A DNA stretch of 64,000 bases from Bacillus sp. E(2018) (GTDB lineage: Bacteria > Bacillota > Bacilli > Bacillales > Fictibacillaceae). The notes below the pieces were generated by a model. That model did not search any database. It saw only the letters and a program-made list of their open reading frames with translations, and was not told where the DNA came from. Of this stretch, positions 27,518 through 36,046 are shown one piece after another. Each line of letters opens with the position of its first letter. Positions within the stretch are counted from its first letter, which is position 1. The translations under genes and the position numbers were made by a program. The stretch lies in contig NZ_SCOL01000002.1 of assembly GCF_005503015.1 (NCBI RefSeq), positions 186,001-250,000 of the forward strand, given 5' to 3'.

Positions 27518-29350
27518 TTAACTCGGCACGGATAAGAATGACGGTTGCACTTCTACTTTTCTTTTATTCGTTAACTTTAACAGAGTTTCCCGAATTTCTT
27601 TGCCCGAAAGGTCTGGCAATCGTAAAAGCAGTTCTTCTACTTCTCTTATATAAAGTTGTGAAGGTTTTCCAATATAGATCTTCGGATAGATTTGCTGTTC
27701 ATGCACTTCGTCTGCATCGAGGAGTTCTTCATATAGTTTCTCGCCTGGTCGAATGCCAGAGAACGCAATGTCGATCTCTTCTAACGCGTAGCCTGAGAGT
27801 TTGATTAAATTTCTCGCCAAGTCCACAATTTTGACCGGCTCACCCATATCAAGCACGAAAATCTCCCCGCCCTCTGCAAGCGTTCCTGCTTGGATCACGA
27901 GTCGAGAAGCTTCAGGTATGGTCATGAAATAACGAATCATCTCAGGATGCGTGACCGTAACAGGACCACCTCGTGCGATCTGCTCTTTAAAATAAGGAAT
28001 CACACTACCTCGGCTGCCAAGTACATTTCCGAAACGAACGGCGACGAACTTTGTCTCACTTTTATGATTCATATCTTGTATGATCATTTCTGCTAGACGT
28101 TTTGTAGCTCCCATCACATTTGTTGGATTCACCGCTTTGTCGGACGAAATCATAACGAACGTCTTTACGCCTGACCAACTTGCGGCCAGCGCAGTATTTA
28201 ATGTGCCTTGCACGTTGTTCTTTACCGCTTCTTTCGGATTTTGTTCCATGAGCGGAACGTGTTTATGAGCAGCTGCGTGATAGACAACGTCTGGTGTATA
28301 TTGATTCATAACGTCCATCATCTTCTTCGCATCCTGTATATCTGCGATCACTGGCACGAGTGTGATGCCACGGTCACTGCAAAGTTTGTTTAATTCTATT
28401 TCAATGGTGTAGATACTATTCTCACCATGTCCTAACAGAATGAGCTGTTTCGGATGAAACGTTACAATCTGTCGGCAAATTTCTGATCCGATCGAGCCTC
28501 CCGCTCCTGTTACTAAAACCACTTTCCCTGTTATCGATTCAGAAATGCTACCAAGATCAAGTTCGACCGTTTCTCGGCCAAGCAAATCTTCCACTCTAAC
28601 ATCCCGGAACTGATTCACCGAAACTTTTCCCGTAACTAAATCCTCGAGCATAGGTAAAATCTTCGTTTCAGCTGTCGTTTTTGCACACTCTTGAAAAATG
28701 ATGTTTAGTTCTTTTTTATTGAGAGAAGGGATGGCAATAACAATGTTCTCAATATTTTCTTTTTGCGCAATCTGTTCTAACTTATGAACCCCACCAAACA
28801 CCGGTAATCCGTAGATATCAAGGTTGTGTTTTTTGAAATCGTCATCTAAAAATCCCACCGGAAGAAGGCTCGAATCGTTCTTTCTTAAAAGCTGCCTCGC
28901 CACCATCGTTCCCGCTGACCCAGCACCGATGATAAGCGTTCGCTTTTTGTTGCTATGTTCATTCACGAGGCGATCTTGGTAGAGGCGCCAACAAAAACGT
29001 GATCCTCCTATAAACAAGAGGTGAAGCAGCCAGGTAATTAATAATAATCTGAGCTGTGTGTCTTGGAGGACGAACCGTTGAAAAAGTGCTGCCGTTCCGA
29101 TGGAGCATGTGACGACGTTAAAAATGACGATGAGTTCACCGACACTCGCATATTCCCATACTTTTTTGTAAAGGTTTAAGCGAAGGCCGAAAAAATGATG
29201 ACTGAGTATAATAACAGCTGCACTCTGTGTGATCTCAGGCGTAAACACATGCGTATCGGCACTGATGATAAATAAACTGAAATACACAGCGGTAATCGCG
29301 ATGAGTGAGTCGATCACGATAAATAAGGACATTCTTTGTTTGTAGGTCAT
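27518..29350 (-). CDS. epsC: UDP-HexNAc 4,6-dehydratase, EpsC-like
   Basis: 610 residues from ATG 29350, preceded by GAGGAGGAGGAGC. Longer upstream readings run into the structured leader and are rejected. Four membrane helices, a Rossmann domain (GAGSAGTMVARQL), then the SDR domain (GAGGSIGSEICRQ, SSDKAVNPTNVMGATKR). Same architecture as the gene at 1906-3726. EpsC makes the 4-keto-6-deoxy intermediate on the way to bacillosamine-type sugars; EpsN would act next. Confidence 0.94.
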   Translation of the reverse strand: MTYKQRMSLFIVIDSLIAITAVYFSLFIISADTHVFTPEITQSAAVIILSHHFFGLRLNLYKKVWEYASVGELIVIFNVVTCSIGTAALFQRFVLQDTQLRLLLITWLLHLLFIGGSRFCWRLYQDRLVNEHSNKKRTLIIGAGSAGTMVARQLLRKNDSSLLPVGFLDDDFKKHNLDIYGLPVFGGVHKLEQIAQKENIENIVIAIPSLNKKELNIIFQECAKTTAETKILPMLEDLVTGKVSVNQFRDVRVEDLLGRETVELDLGSISESITGKVVLVTGAGGSIGSEICRQIVTFHPKQLILLGHGENSIYTIEIELNKLCSDRGITLVPVIADIQDAKKMMDVMNQYTPDVVYHAAAHKHVPLMEQNPKEAVKNNVQGTLNTALAASWSGVKTFVMISSDKAVNPTNVMGATKRLAEMIIQDMNHKSETKFVAVRFGNVLGSRGSVIPYFKEQIARGGPVTVTHPEMIRYFMTIPEASRLVIQAGTLAEGGEIFVLDMGEPVKIVDLARNLIKLSGYALEEIDIAFSGIRPGEKLYEELLDADEVHEQQIYPKIYIGKPSQLYIREVEELLLRLPDLSGKEIRETLLKLTNKRKVEVQPSFLSVPS

Positions 29351-29526
29351 GCTCCTCCTCCTCTCCTCTTTCTTTATAAAAAATTTACAGTGCTTAAAGA
29401 TAGACTTCATGAGGCGTTGGTGGAGAAGTTTATCTTTAAGGACTGTAGGTGTGAAATTGCAGTTTTTAGATACGTATAGCAACGTAATAATGATGACTTA
29501 TCGCTGGATAAGTCATCTGCTAAATC

Positions 29527-29622
29527 AAATAAAAACAGGGCATCTAACCCTTCCTCACACCACACCAGTGACGACTCGCGTCTAAGGTCGTTAGACCCAC
29601 AGCATGATCGAGTGCCACCGTT
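29527..29622 (-). ncRNA. EAR / epsC-type processive antitermination RNA (candidate)
   Basis: In the 333-bp spacer between epsB and epsC, exactly where the eps-associated RNA element sits in Bacillus subtilis, the minus strand is GC-rich and highly structured. Stems seen: GTCTAA/TTAGAC (29580-29585 with 29591-29596), enclosed by CGAGT/ACTCG (29609-29613 with 29574-29578) and further GTG/CAC pairing. GGG-TTAGATG-CCC lies 3'. I could not check the match to the Rfam model. The call rests on position and structure. Confidence 0.62.
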
Positions 29623-29660
29623 GTTAACGATTAGGAGGCATCACCGAAAAGTAGTTTAAA

Positions 29661-29676
29661 GTTCTTAATAAAGAAC
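29661..29676. promoter_or_regulatory. SinR-type operator inside the eps operon
   Basis: GTTCTTAATAAAGAAC fits the GTTCTnnATAAnGAAC pattern shared with the sites at 31142, 31202 and 38155. It lies just after the epsB stop and before the EAR-like element. It could be an internal control or roadblock site. Confidence 0.6.
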
Positions 29677-29683
29677 AACATCA

Positions 29684-30376
29684 TTAAAAAAAATAACCAT
29701 CCAACAATGATTGATTTCTCTCGTTTAAAACCACGCCGATTAAATTGGCTCCAGCAACCTCTAATGCTCGTTTCGCTTCTGCAAGCTCATCGATCTTCGT
29801 CTTATTTTTGCATGAGATTAGGATTACACCGTCACTTCGGCTAGCTAAGAACCGAACTTCCGCTGCTTCTAAAATAGGAGGAGCGTCAATTATGATTCGA
29901 TCATAGTGCTGAGATACTTCTTCTAAAAAAGAGATAATTCTTTGGCTGTTGATCACTTCGAGTGAGTTTGAATGGAGATCGCCACTCGTTAGAACATCCA
30001 AGTTTGGAACATAAGAGTGATACATTACTTCCTTCAGCGGAAGAGTACCTTTCAATACATCTAAGAAGCCTAGTTGGTTGGGGAGATTGAATATCGTGTG
30101 TACGAAAGGTCTTCGAAAGTTTGCATCTACGATTAACACCTTTTCATTGCCTTTGGCCATCGAGATCGCCAGGTTTGTGACAGATGTAGATTTGCCCTCG
30201 CCTTTTTTGGCTGAGGTGACAACAAGGCTTTTACTTCCTTTGTTCTTCATTAAAAAGTAAAGATTAGTCCGTGTGCTTCGATACTCCTCGGCCACTTTGG
30301 AAAATGGATTTAACGATAAAACGAGGCCTCTCATTCTAGATACGGCAAGGCTTCTTTTATGAGCTTTAGATACCAA
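29684..30376 (-). CDS. epsB: tyrosine kinase of the eps locus, EpsB-like
   Basis: 230 residues from TTG 30376, which has GAGGGGGG upstream; the ATG at 30394 overlaps that site. BY-kinase motifs: SAKKGEGKSTSVTNLA, VLIVDANFRRP, DRIIIDAPPIL. Its C-terminus LDGYFF has a single tyrosine rather than the YYYYY cluster of the kinase at 5641. No PHP phosphatase gene accompanies it. Overlaps epsA by 11 bp. Confidence 0.92.
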   Translation of the reverse strand: MVSKAHKRSLAVSRMRGLVLSLNPFSKVAEEYRSTRTNLYFLMKNKGSKSLVVTSAKKGEGKSTSVTNLAISMAKGNEKVLIVDANFRRPFVHTIFNLPNQLGFLDVLKGTLPLKEVMYHSYVPNLDVLTSGDLHSNSLEVINSQRIISFLEEVSQHYDRIIIDAPPILEAAEVRFLASRSDGVILISCKNKTKIDELAEAKRALEVAGANLIGVVLNERNQSLLDGYFF

Positions 30377-31097
30377 CTGTATCCCCCCTCGCATTCATCT
30401 CCATCTGTTCTACACTTTTATCCTTTAAGTCTTTTTTCGAGATAACGGGAATCTTACCAATCACCGGAACTCCGTACTGTTCAATATCCTGCTCTGAACG
30501 AATTGTCTCATCTAACGTATTTAGAATGAGGACAACACCTGCACTCAATACAAGTCCAACTAGGAAGGATAAGAGGATGGCTCGCAGCCCGCTACCATTG
30601 ATTGGATAGGTATTCGGGGTTGCTTCTTTTAATAATTCAATCTCGTTAAAGTTAAGCAGTTTCTCCATTTGGTCTTTATAAATTCTAGCGGTGCTGTTTG
30701 CGATATCGGCAGCGACTTGAGGATCGTTATCTACAACTGAAATTAAAACCACTTGGGATTCGCCGATATTGTTTACCGAGATCTGTGAAGCGAGATAGTC
30801 AGCCGTTCGATTCAACTTCAATTCGTTCACGACTTTCTCTAACACCTCTGGGTCTTCCACCATAACCATCAGTGTACTAAGATCCACTTCACTCGCTGAG
30901 ATGATCGCGCGGGTAGAGGATTCATATAAATTCTCTGACGTCAGCCGGCTATAGCCCGTGCCGAGAATGGTGATCACAATCGTAATGAAAGCGATAAGCC
31001 ATATCTTTCGTTTCATCACTTCCATAAGTTCTTTAATATTGATCTCTTTTGCTTTTTTTGTATCTGTTCGTTGTATTTCTTTGTTCATTTCTGTCAT
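30366..31097 (-). CDS. epsA: chain-length regulator and kinase modulator, EpsA-like
   Basis: 243 residues from ATG 31097, preceded by AAAAAGGTGATCAT; the ATG at 31115 lies in that leader. Two membrane helices (about 30-50 and 160-185) flank a Wzz-type extracellular domain. It is the activating partner of EpsB. First gene of the 18-kb eps operon, with two SinR-type operators in its leader and promoter. Confidence 0.92.
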   Translation of the reverse strand: MTEMNKEIQRTDTKKAKEINIKELMEVMKRKIWLIAFITIVITILGTGYSRLTSENLYESSTRAIISASEVDLSTLMVMVEDPEVLEKVVNELKLNRTADYLASQISVNNIGESQVVLISVVDNDPQVAADIANSTARIYKDQMEKLLNFNEIELLKEATPNTYPINGSGLRAILLSFLVGLVLSAGVVLILNTLDETIRSEQDIEQYGVPVIGKIPVISKKDLKDKSVEQMEMNARGDTVGI

Positions 31098-31141
31098 ATG
31101 ATCACCTTTTTTCATATGAATTCTGTAGAAAGTTGTAATTC

Positions 31142-31157
31142 GTTCTAAATAATGAAC
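31142..31157. promoter_or_regulatory. SinR-type operator, epsA leader
   Basis: GTTCTAAATAATGAAC fits GTTCTnnATAAnGAAC. It lies downstream of the predicted epsA transcription start, about 45 bp before the start codon. Confidence 0.75.
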
Positions 31158-31195
31158 AACGAAGGTAAAAAAAATGAGCCGTACTTGATAAAATG

Positions 31196-31224
31196 ATTAT
31201 AGTTCTATATAAAGAACAAGTCAA
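31196..31224 (-). promoter_or_regulatory. epsA sigma-A promoter with SinR operator in the spacer
   Basis: On the minus strand TTGACT (31219-31224), a 17-bp spacer and TATAAT (31196-31201). The spacer holds the palindrome at 31202-31217 (plus strand GTTCTATATAAAGAAC), which contains SinR half sites (GTTCT). A bound SinR would cover both promoter elements. Confidence 0.85.
31202..31217. promoter_or_regulatory. SinR-type operator, epsA promoter spacer
   Basis: GTTCTATATAAAGAAC, occupying 16 of the 17 spacer bases between the epsA -35 and -10. GTTCT-type half sites in inverted order are the known SinR recognition sequence in Bacillus subtilis. Confidence 0.82.
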
Positions 31225-31251
31225 TCATTATAATGAATATTCTGACCTCTT

Positions 31252-33054
31252 TTACACATTCCCGACCATCTGTTTTTGTAGCAGCTGATGAAACGTTTTT
31301 TGTTCTTCATTCGCCAACGTCTGAAAGCTTCCGTTCTGGATAATCTCCCCTTCATCAATCACCACGATATGGTCAGCATTGCGGATCGTCGATAAGCGGT
31401 GTGCGATCACGATGATCGTCATCTTGCCTTTTAATCGTTCGATGGATGTTTGAATCTTTCCTTCGTTCTCTGAATCGAGTGCACTTGTTGCTTCGTCTAA
31501 TATGAGAAGAGAAGGTTTTCTTAAAATGGCTCTCGCAAGAACCAACCGCTGTCGTTCTCCTCCTGAAAGCATAACGCCTTTGTCGCCAATCGGTGTATCA
31601 AGCTTGTTCGGCAGTTGTGAAACAAAATCTTGAGACGCTGCAAATTCAAGCGCTTCCCACATCTCGTTCTCTGTCGCATCTGGTTTAACGAGGAGCAAGT
31701 TCTCCCGAATCGTACCGTTGAACAAAAACGGATCCTGCGGCACATAGCTGATTGATTTTCGGAGTGAAAGAATATCGTCCTTGGTTAGCACCTTTCCATC
31801 AATGACCAATTGCCCTTCGCTCGGGATGAGCAGACCCATCAATATATCAATAAGTGTGCTTTTCCCTGCACCTGACCGCCCAATGAATGCCGTCATCTCG
31901 TTTACTTTTATCGAGAGGTTGATGTTTTTTAGGGCGTATGGAGTTTCAGTATTGTATTGAAAGAACACGTTTTGGCATGCGATCTCGTGACTGATGATCA
32001 TCGGATCAACACCATTCTGTTGGCAAACATCCGTCCCTTCTGATGCGTTCTCACTATCTTCTTTCAAACTTAACAGAGATTGAAAGGCTGGAATGGAAGA
32101 GTAAATCTGCTGCATGTTTCCTTGAATCCCCATGAATTTTGGCCACAGTCTAGAGAAAATAAGAATAATAGCAACTAACTGTCCGGGCTGATTTTTAAAG
32201 AAAATAACCGTGGTAAAAATAAGTGCCGCGATTGAAAGAGTTGAGATCACTTTATAAAGAACTTGAGAGTTGTATTGAATCTTGCTGTACTGAAACTGTT
32301 CGTTCTCGATGCGAGTGCACCAATCCTGAAGCCATTCATAACGTGTATTTTCTAAAGAATTACTTTTAATATCCTTAATGCCTTGAAAATCTTCTGTTAG
32401 TCCGCCGATATAGTCTTTCGCGATCTCGGATTTCTGATTTCCTACTTTTCTCGCCGCATGTAGAAAGGTTTTCGTGAGATAGGCAAGAATGGCACCTGCG
32501 AACAAGACAAACAGAGTGATTGTCGGCGATAAAAGAAACGCGATTCCGAGCTGAACGACCGTAAACACGATTGAAGTTAGAAGGTGCAGAAACACACTCG
32601 TACCACCAGAAACACGGCCTAAATCGTCGATGAGTGCATTGATAAAGTCGGACTTTTTTCGTTTCATATAGAAGAGCCAGTTTGCTTCTAACAGACGCTT
32701 ATACAGCTCCATACGAAGGTGATTGATAAAATGAACATGAATCTGCACATTTCGGAGTGCGAGGTTTCTCTGCAGAATTGCCTGACCGATCACAAGAAAA
32801 CTATAAAAGCCTAGAATGAGAACGAGTGCGTATGGAGTAGGAAGTTCAGCTAGCTTTGAAAACCAAAGCTGCAGAGTCGGGTTCGAGATTTCTGTACCAA
32901 CGTTCAAGATGTTACTGATCTGAAGCATCGGAATCAGCAAGATAATGCCTACCCCTTCTAACAATCCGACGAGTGTCATCGCGACAAGATTAATGATCAG
33001 CGCTTTACCGGAAAATAGATAGAGCCGCTTTGTGATATAAAGGATACTCCTCAT
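31252..33054 (-). CDS. lasso peptide ABC exporter (D protein)
   Basis: 600 residues from ATG 33054, preceded by AGGAGGAAAAGAG. Six-helix exporter membrane domain (about 1-310), then an ATPase domain with GRSGAGKST, Q-loop VPQDPFLF, signature LSGGERQR, Walker B LLILDEATSALD and switch His IAHRLST. No peptidase C39 domain, as expected because leader removal is done by the B2 protein. It is the last gene of the lasso operon and probably exports the mature peptide, giving self-immunity. No strong terminator separates it from the epsA promoter. Confidence 0.92.
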   Translation of the reverse strand: MRSILYITKRLYLFSGKALIINLVAMTLVGLLEGVGIILLIPMLQISNILNVGTEISNPTLQLWFSKLAELPTPYALVLILGFYSFLVIGQAILQRNLALRNVQIHVHFINHLRMELYKRLLEANWLFYMKRKKSDFINALIDDLGRVSGGTSVFLHLLTSIVFTVVQLGIAFLLSPTITLFVLFAGAILAYLTKTFLHAARKVGNQKSEIAKDYIGGLTEDFQGIKDIKSNSLENTRYEWLQDWCTRIENEQFQYSKIQYNSQVLYKVISTLSIAALIFTTVIFFKNQPGQLVAIILIFSRLWPKFMGIQGNMQQIYSSIPAFQSLLSLKEDSENASEGTDVCQQNGVDPMIISHEIACQNVFFQYNTETPYALKNINLSIKVNEMTAFIGRSGAGKSTLIDILMGLLIPSEGQLVIDGKVLTKDDILSLRKSISYVPQDPFLFNGTIRENLLLVKPDATENEMWEALEFAASQDFVSQLPNKLDTPIGDKGVMLSGGERQRLVLARAILRKPSLLILDEATSALDSENEGKIQTSIERLKGKMTIIVIAHRLSTIRNADHIVVIDEGEIIQNGSFQTLANEEQKTFHQLLQKQMVGNV

Positions 33055-33065
33055 CTCTTTTCCTC

Positions 33066-34244
33066 CTATTGCGTAGATTCCACTTGTTTGCGCATCTTTT
33101 TCCACACCAACAATAATGGTCTGAGCGGAAAGTAAAGAAAGTGAAAGTGCTTTGGTAACGACAGAACATCTTGATCTTCCGGATAAGGATAGAGAAAACT
33201 CAGCATAAAGAGTAGTTTCTGCTGAGGATTTTTAATTTGAAACAAATAATGGTCATGATAGCGCGATACCCAGTCGGGCACAGGATCGCTATGTAGGTTA
33301 ATCTTATTTTGATAATAAAAGAGTGTTTGCTGAGCAAGCTCTTTTCCATGTTTGTTTGTTAAATAACTTTGGAGCTCAGGGCGTATAGATTTATTAAATA
33401 ATGAATGAAGTAGATGTAGTGCTTGGCCCGCAAGTTGATCAGCGTGATATCTTTTAAACAAGCGTTTAAGAAAGTGGAAATTCATCTCCTTATCTACTAA
33501 AAAGGCGATGTCTAACAACCAGCGAGCGCGTGACCAGCCATGTCGTGCACCATGTGAGAGTAGAAACAAAAACAGATCTTCGTTTCCTAACCGATAGAGA
33601 GGTTCATTTGCAAATAAACATGCCTCTTTTCGAGTCCACAGCTCTTGAAAAGACGGTTCTTTCCAAGGACCTGGGTTCAACCGCCAGTGTACCTCCAGCT
33701 TAATGTTCTTCACGGGATGATGATAAGCCACATGATGGTGACGCCACTTCCAATCTCCTAAAACAGATCGAATGTAATCATCCTTTACATAGCCGTCTTG
33801 CGCAAGAAGAGTATGAACATGTTCGAGTTCTTCAATCGGTACTAAAACATCGAGGTCACTCGACGTTCTTAGAGAAAGGTCTCCATACAGGTCTTTTGCA
33901 AGCACAGGACCTTTTAAAAAAAGAGTGTGAATTCCCTGTCGCTGAAACATCGTGTGAATCGTTGTCATCTCTCGCGTAAGATGCAGCATCTCAAACGTGA
34001 AGTGTTTGTACATTCTTTCTAATCTTTGTTTAATTTTTTGAGGAACGTGCGGCTGATCCTTCAGCTTTCCATATAGAAAGGAAAACGTGCGGTGATGCAG
34101 CAGCAAATCGTAAAATTCATTCCAATCGATGTCGGAGAACCAGTGTGAGTCTATTAAACGAGCGTCCTTTATGAGCAGCAGCTTCAGCTGTAGTTTAAGT
34201 TCTTTTGATAACGAATCTGTTTTCAAAATCGGTATGCTTGTCAT
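33066..34244 (-). CDS. nucleotidyltransferase of lasso peptide cluster
   Basis: 392 residues from ATG 34244 (GAAGGTG upstream). The GIHTLFLKGPVLAKDLYGDLSLRTSSDLDVLVP segment near 112-144 carries the G-S/D-x-D nucleotidyltransferase motif of the NTP_transf_5 family. Such proteins accompany the tailoring kinase in paeninodin-type lasso clusters of Firmicutes. The exact reaction on the peptide has not been assigned from sequence. It lies 11 bp before the exporter start and 21 bp after the protease gene. Confidence 0.87.
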   Translation of the reverse strand: MTSIPILKTDSLSKELKLQLKLLLIKDARLIDSHWFSDIDWNEFYDLLLHHRTFSFLYGKLKDQPHVPQKIKQRLERMYKHFTFEMLHLTREMTTIHTMFQRQGIHTLFLKGPVLAKDLYGDLSLRTSSDLDVLVPIEELEHVHTLLAQDGYVKDDYIRSVLGDWKWRHHHVAYHHPVKNIKLEVHWRLNPGPWKEPSFQELWTRKEACLFANEPLYRLGNEDLFLFLLSHGARHGWSRARWLLDIAFLVDKEMNFHFLKRLFKRYHADQLAGQALHLLHSLFNKSIRPELQSYLTNKHGKELAQQTLFYYQNKINLHSDPVPDWVSRYHDHYLFQIKNPQQKLLFMLSFLYPYPEDQDVLSLPKHFHFLYFPLRPLLLVWKKMRKQVESTQ

Positions 34245-34265
34245 CGTATACACCTTCAATCGTTA

Positions 34266-34718
34266 TTAAGTGATCTGCTTTGCATACTTTCCGACCACGG
34301 TAAACTTGTTCATCTCTTCTGCTCCTGATATATAGATGGAACCGCTTCTGAGCCAAGCATGTGCGATCAGCACTCCTTTTTCGTCTTTCGCCGTCCCAAA
34401 ATAGATCGTTGACTCAATTCCACGCCGTTTTAGCATGTTCATAGCCGCAATTGCCTTTACCATACATTGGCTTTCCCAAAACGTATAGCGACTGGCAAGA
34501 TGGACGGCTTCCGAGATTTGTTGAAGCAGCTTTTTTTGCTCTGGATGAACCGTAAACTCTGTTTCTTCCATAAATTTTCCGAGGTTTGGCGCAACCTTAG
34601 CAAAGGGAATCGATTTTAAGATTCGTGACCAGCCTAATTGTACATAAGCCTCGATGATTAGTTTTTTCATGGTGGTGTCAAAATGTAAAAAAAGGCGAAT
34701 TCGCTTTAAGAACGACAT
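34266..34718 (-). CDS. lasso peptide leader protease (B2, transglutaminase-like)
   Basis: 150 residues, with the B2 pattern: catalytic Cys in FWESQCMVKAIAAMNMLKRRGI (Cys85) and catalytic His in LIAHAWLRSG (His120). It cleaves the leader after residue 19 of the precursor (predicted), using the RRE protein for recognition. AAGGTGAAAAC precedes ATG 34718; it lies 9 bp after the RRE gene. Confidence 0.92.
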   Translation of the reverse strand: MSFLKRIRLFLHFDTTMKKLIIEAYVQLGWSRILKSIPFAKVAPNLGKFMEETEFTVHPEQKKLLQQISEAVHLASRYTFWESQCMVKAIAAMNMLKRRGIESTIYFGTAKDEKGVLIAHAWLRSGSIYISGAEEMNKFTVVGKYAKQIT

Positions 34719-34727
34719 GTTTTCACC

Positions 34728-35021
34728 TTATCCTTTTACGATGATTAGGTTTTCGTTCCGAAGTGATTCTAAAAATGAGAGTACTTGCGCTTCACACTCT
34801 TCCCTAGAAATCTCGTATTCTGCCGCCAGGCGTTCTGTCAGCTCATCTACACTTATCGCTTGCTCAATCTTGTCCCAGATGATGCCGCCTACCTCACCTA
34901 AGTTGTAATAGTTTCCGTTATCCATTCCCATCATGACCTTCTCGCCACCCATATCACTGACGATAAATCCTTCACGCTGCTGAATGACCGATGTTTTCGT
35001 AAGTTGTGTTGTTGTTAACAT
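34728..35021 (-). CDS. lasso peptide RRE / PqqD-like protein (B1)
   Basis: 97 residues with the PqqD fold pattern: GFIVSDMGGEKVMMGMDNGNYYNLGEVGGIIWDKIEQAISVDELTERLAAEYEIS. This is the RiPP recognition element that binds the precursor leader, here expected to bind the WQTPVL motif. GGGAGGAAGTACG precedes ATG 35021, and the start overlaps the kinase stop by 7 bp. Confidence 0.93.
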   Translation of the reverse strand: MLTTTQLTKTSVIQQREGFIVSDMGGEKVMMGMDNGNYYNLGEVGGIIWDKIEQAISVDELTERLAAEYEISREECEAQVLSFLESLRNENLIIVKG

Positions 35022-35944
35022 CGTACTTCCTCCCTTTTTGAAATTTTATATAAAATAAGTGATACGAGTTCGTGAGCTGTAAAGTGATCACTCGGCCTTT
35101 GAAGACTAATTACTGAAATTTTGTTTACGAGTTTCACAGATTCCTTAAACTGCCACTCCGTCCGACTGCTATTTTTAATAAATGAACGGCGAAATGCTTG
35201 CCCCATCACGATATGAACGCGTTCTAATCCAGTTATTTCTTTTAACGTTAACGATCCATCTTCAGATATTGAAAGTTCGATTAGTCCAGCAAGCGGGACA
35301 GGTTGGTGGTGAAATCCTGGTATCGGCACTGCAAATTTGTTTTCTCTATCTACTAACGGCTTGTAGCCCTTATGTTCTAATCCAAAGTTTTGCAAACTCT
35401 CTTTCCATAATTTCTGCTGTGGATAGCCCGGTACGACCATCGGTTGATTTTGGTCATTGTAGGTGACCGCGATCACATCATCCGTTAAGAGCTTGAAGTT
35501 TTTTTGTAAAAAGGCAGTCGCAAGCGTAGATTTTCCAGCACCTGAATGTCCTGTAATGGCGTACGCTTTTCCGTTGATCTCAATCGCACTGCCATGAAGG
35601 CATAGTACATTTCTTTGCATGAGCAATGCACCCATACACGATCCGAGCAGATAGAGTCGGATACGCCCTTCCTCAGCACCATGCTCAGGCGCAACAAGAA
35701 TTTGATCTCCATTTCTCACACAAAATGTAGCGAGGTTCTCAATATGAAACAGGACAAAATCTTCTTTTACAATAACGCGTGTATTTGATGTGGCATGTTC
35801 CTTCCACAAATGGGACAGATTTCTTTTTAGAATAGTTACTTGAGCAGGTTCTCCATTCCTTTTTGTTAGCTCTGGTATTTCGTATTCGCTATCTATCTGC
35901 AAACCAAAAGCAAAATAACTGTACATTCGTTTTGACACGTTCAT
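35015..35944 (-). CDS. HPr-kinase-like lasso peptide kinase
   Basis: 309 residues from ATG 35944, 8 bp after AAGGTGG; the GTG at 35956 is too close to that site. P-loop GHSGAGKSTLA at about 132-142, LLTDDVIAV near 158-166, as in the C-terminal domain of HPr kinase. In paeninodin-type clusters this kinase phosphorylates the side chain of the C-terminal serine. The precursor here also ends in serine, which supports that role. The N-terminal 100 residues resemble no catalytic domain. Confidence 0.9.
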   Translation of the reverse strand: MNVSKRMYSYFAFGLQIDSEYEIPELTKRNGEPAQVTILKRNLSHLWKEHATSNTRVIVKEDFVLFHIENLATFCVRNGDQILVAPEHGAEEGRIRLYLLGSCMGALLMQRNVLCLHGSAIEINGKAYAITGHSGAGKSTLATAFLQKNFKLLTDDVIAVTYNDQNQPMVVPGYPQQKLWKESLQNFGLEHKGYKPLVDRENKFAVPIPGFHHQPVPLAGLIELSISEDGSLTLKEITGLERVHIVMGQAFRRSFIKNSSRTEWQFKESVKLVNKISVISLQRPSDHFTAHELVSLILYKISKREEVRC

Positions 35945-35974
35945 CGTTTCCACCACCTTGTAACGTAATAGAGG

Positions 35975-36005
35975 AAAACCCTTATACTGTTCGGATGTAT
36001 AAGGG
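35975..36005 (-). terminator. attenuator hairpin after the lasso precursor gene
   Basis: On the minus strand CCCTTATAC (36005-35997) and GTATAAGGG (35987-35979) form a 9-bp stem followed by TTTT. It lies between the precursor and kinase genes, so it may be a partial terminator giving more precursor than enzyme transcript. Confidence 0.7.
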
Positions 36006-36046
36006 CTCTAACAGTTAAGTAGATTCATTTCATGATAGCTGGTCTA

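Noticed and set aside
29350..29482. N-terminal extension of EpsC by 44 residues
   Set aside because: The extension has no ribosome binding site and reads into the structured leader. ATG 29350 has an excellent site.
12918..31097. eps region as a recently acquired mobile island
   Set aside because: No integrase, transposase, tRNA or attachment repeats were seen at its ends, and its regulators are native sinIR-type.
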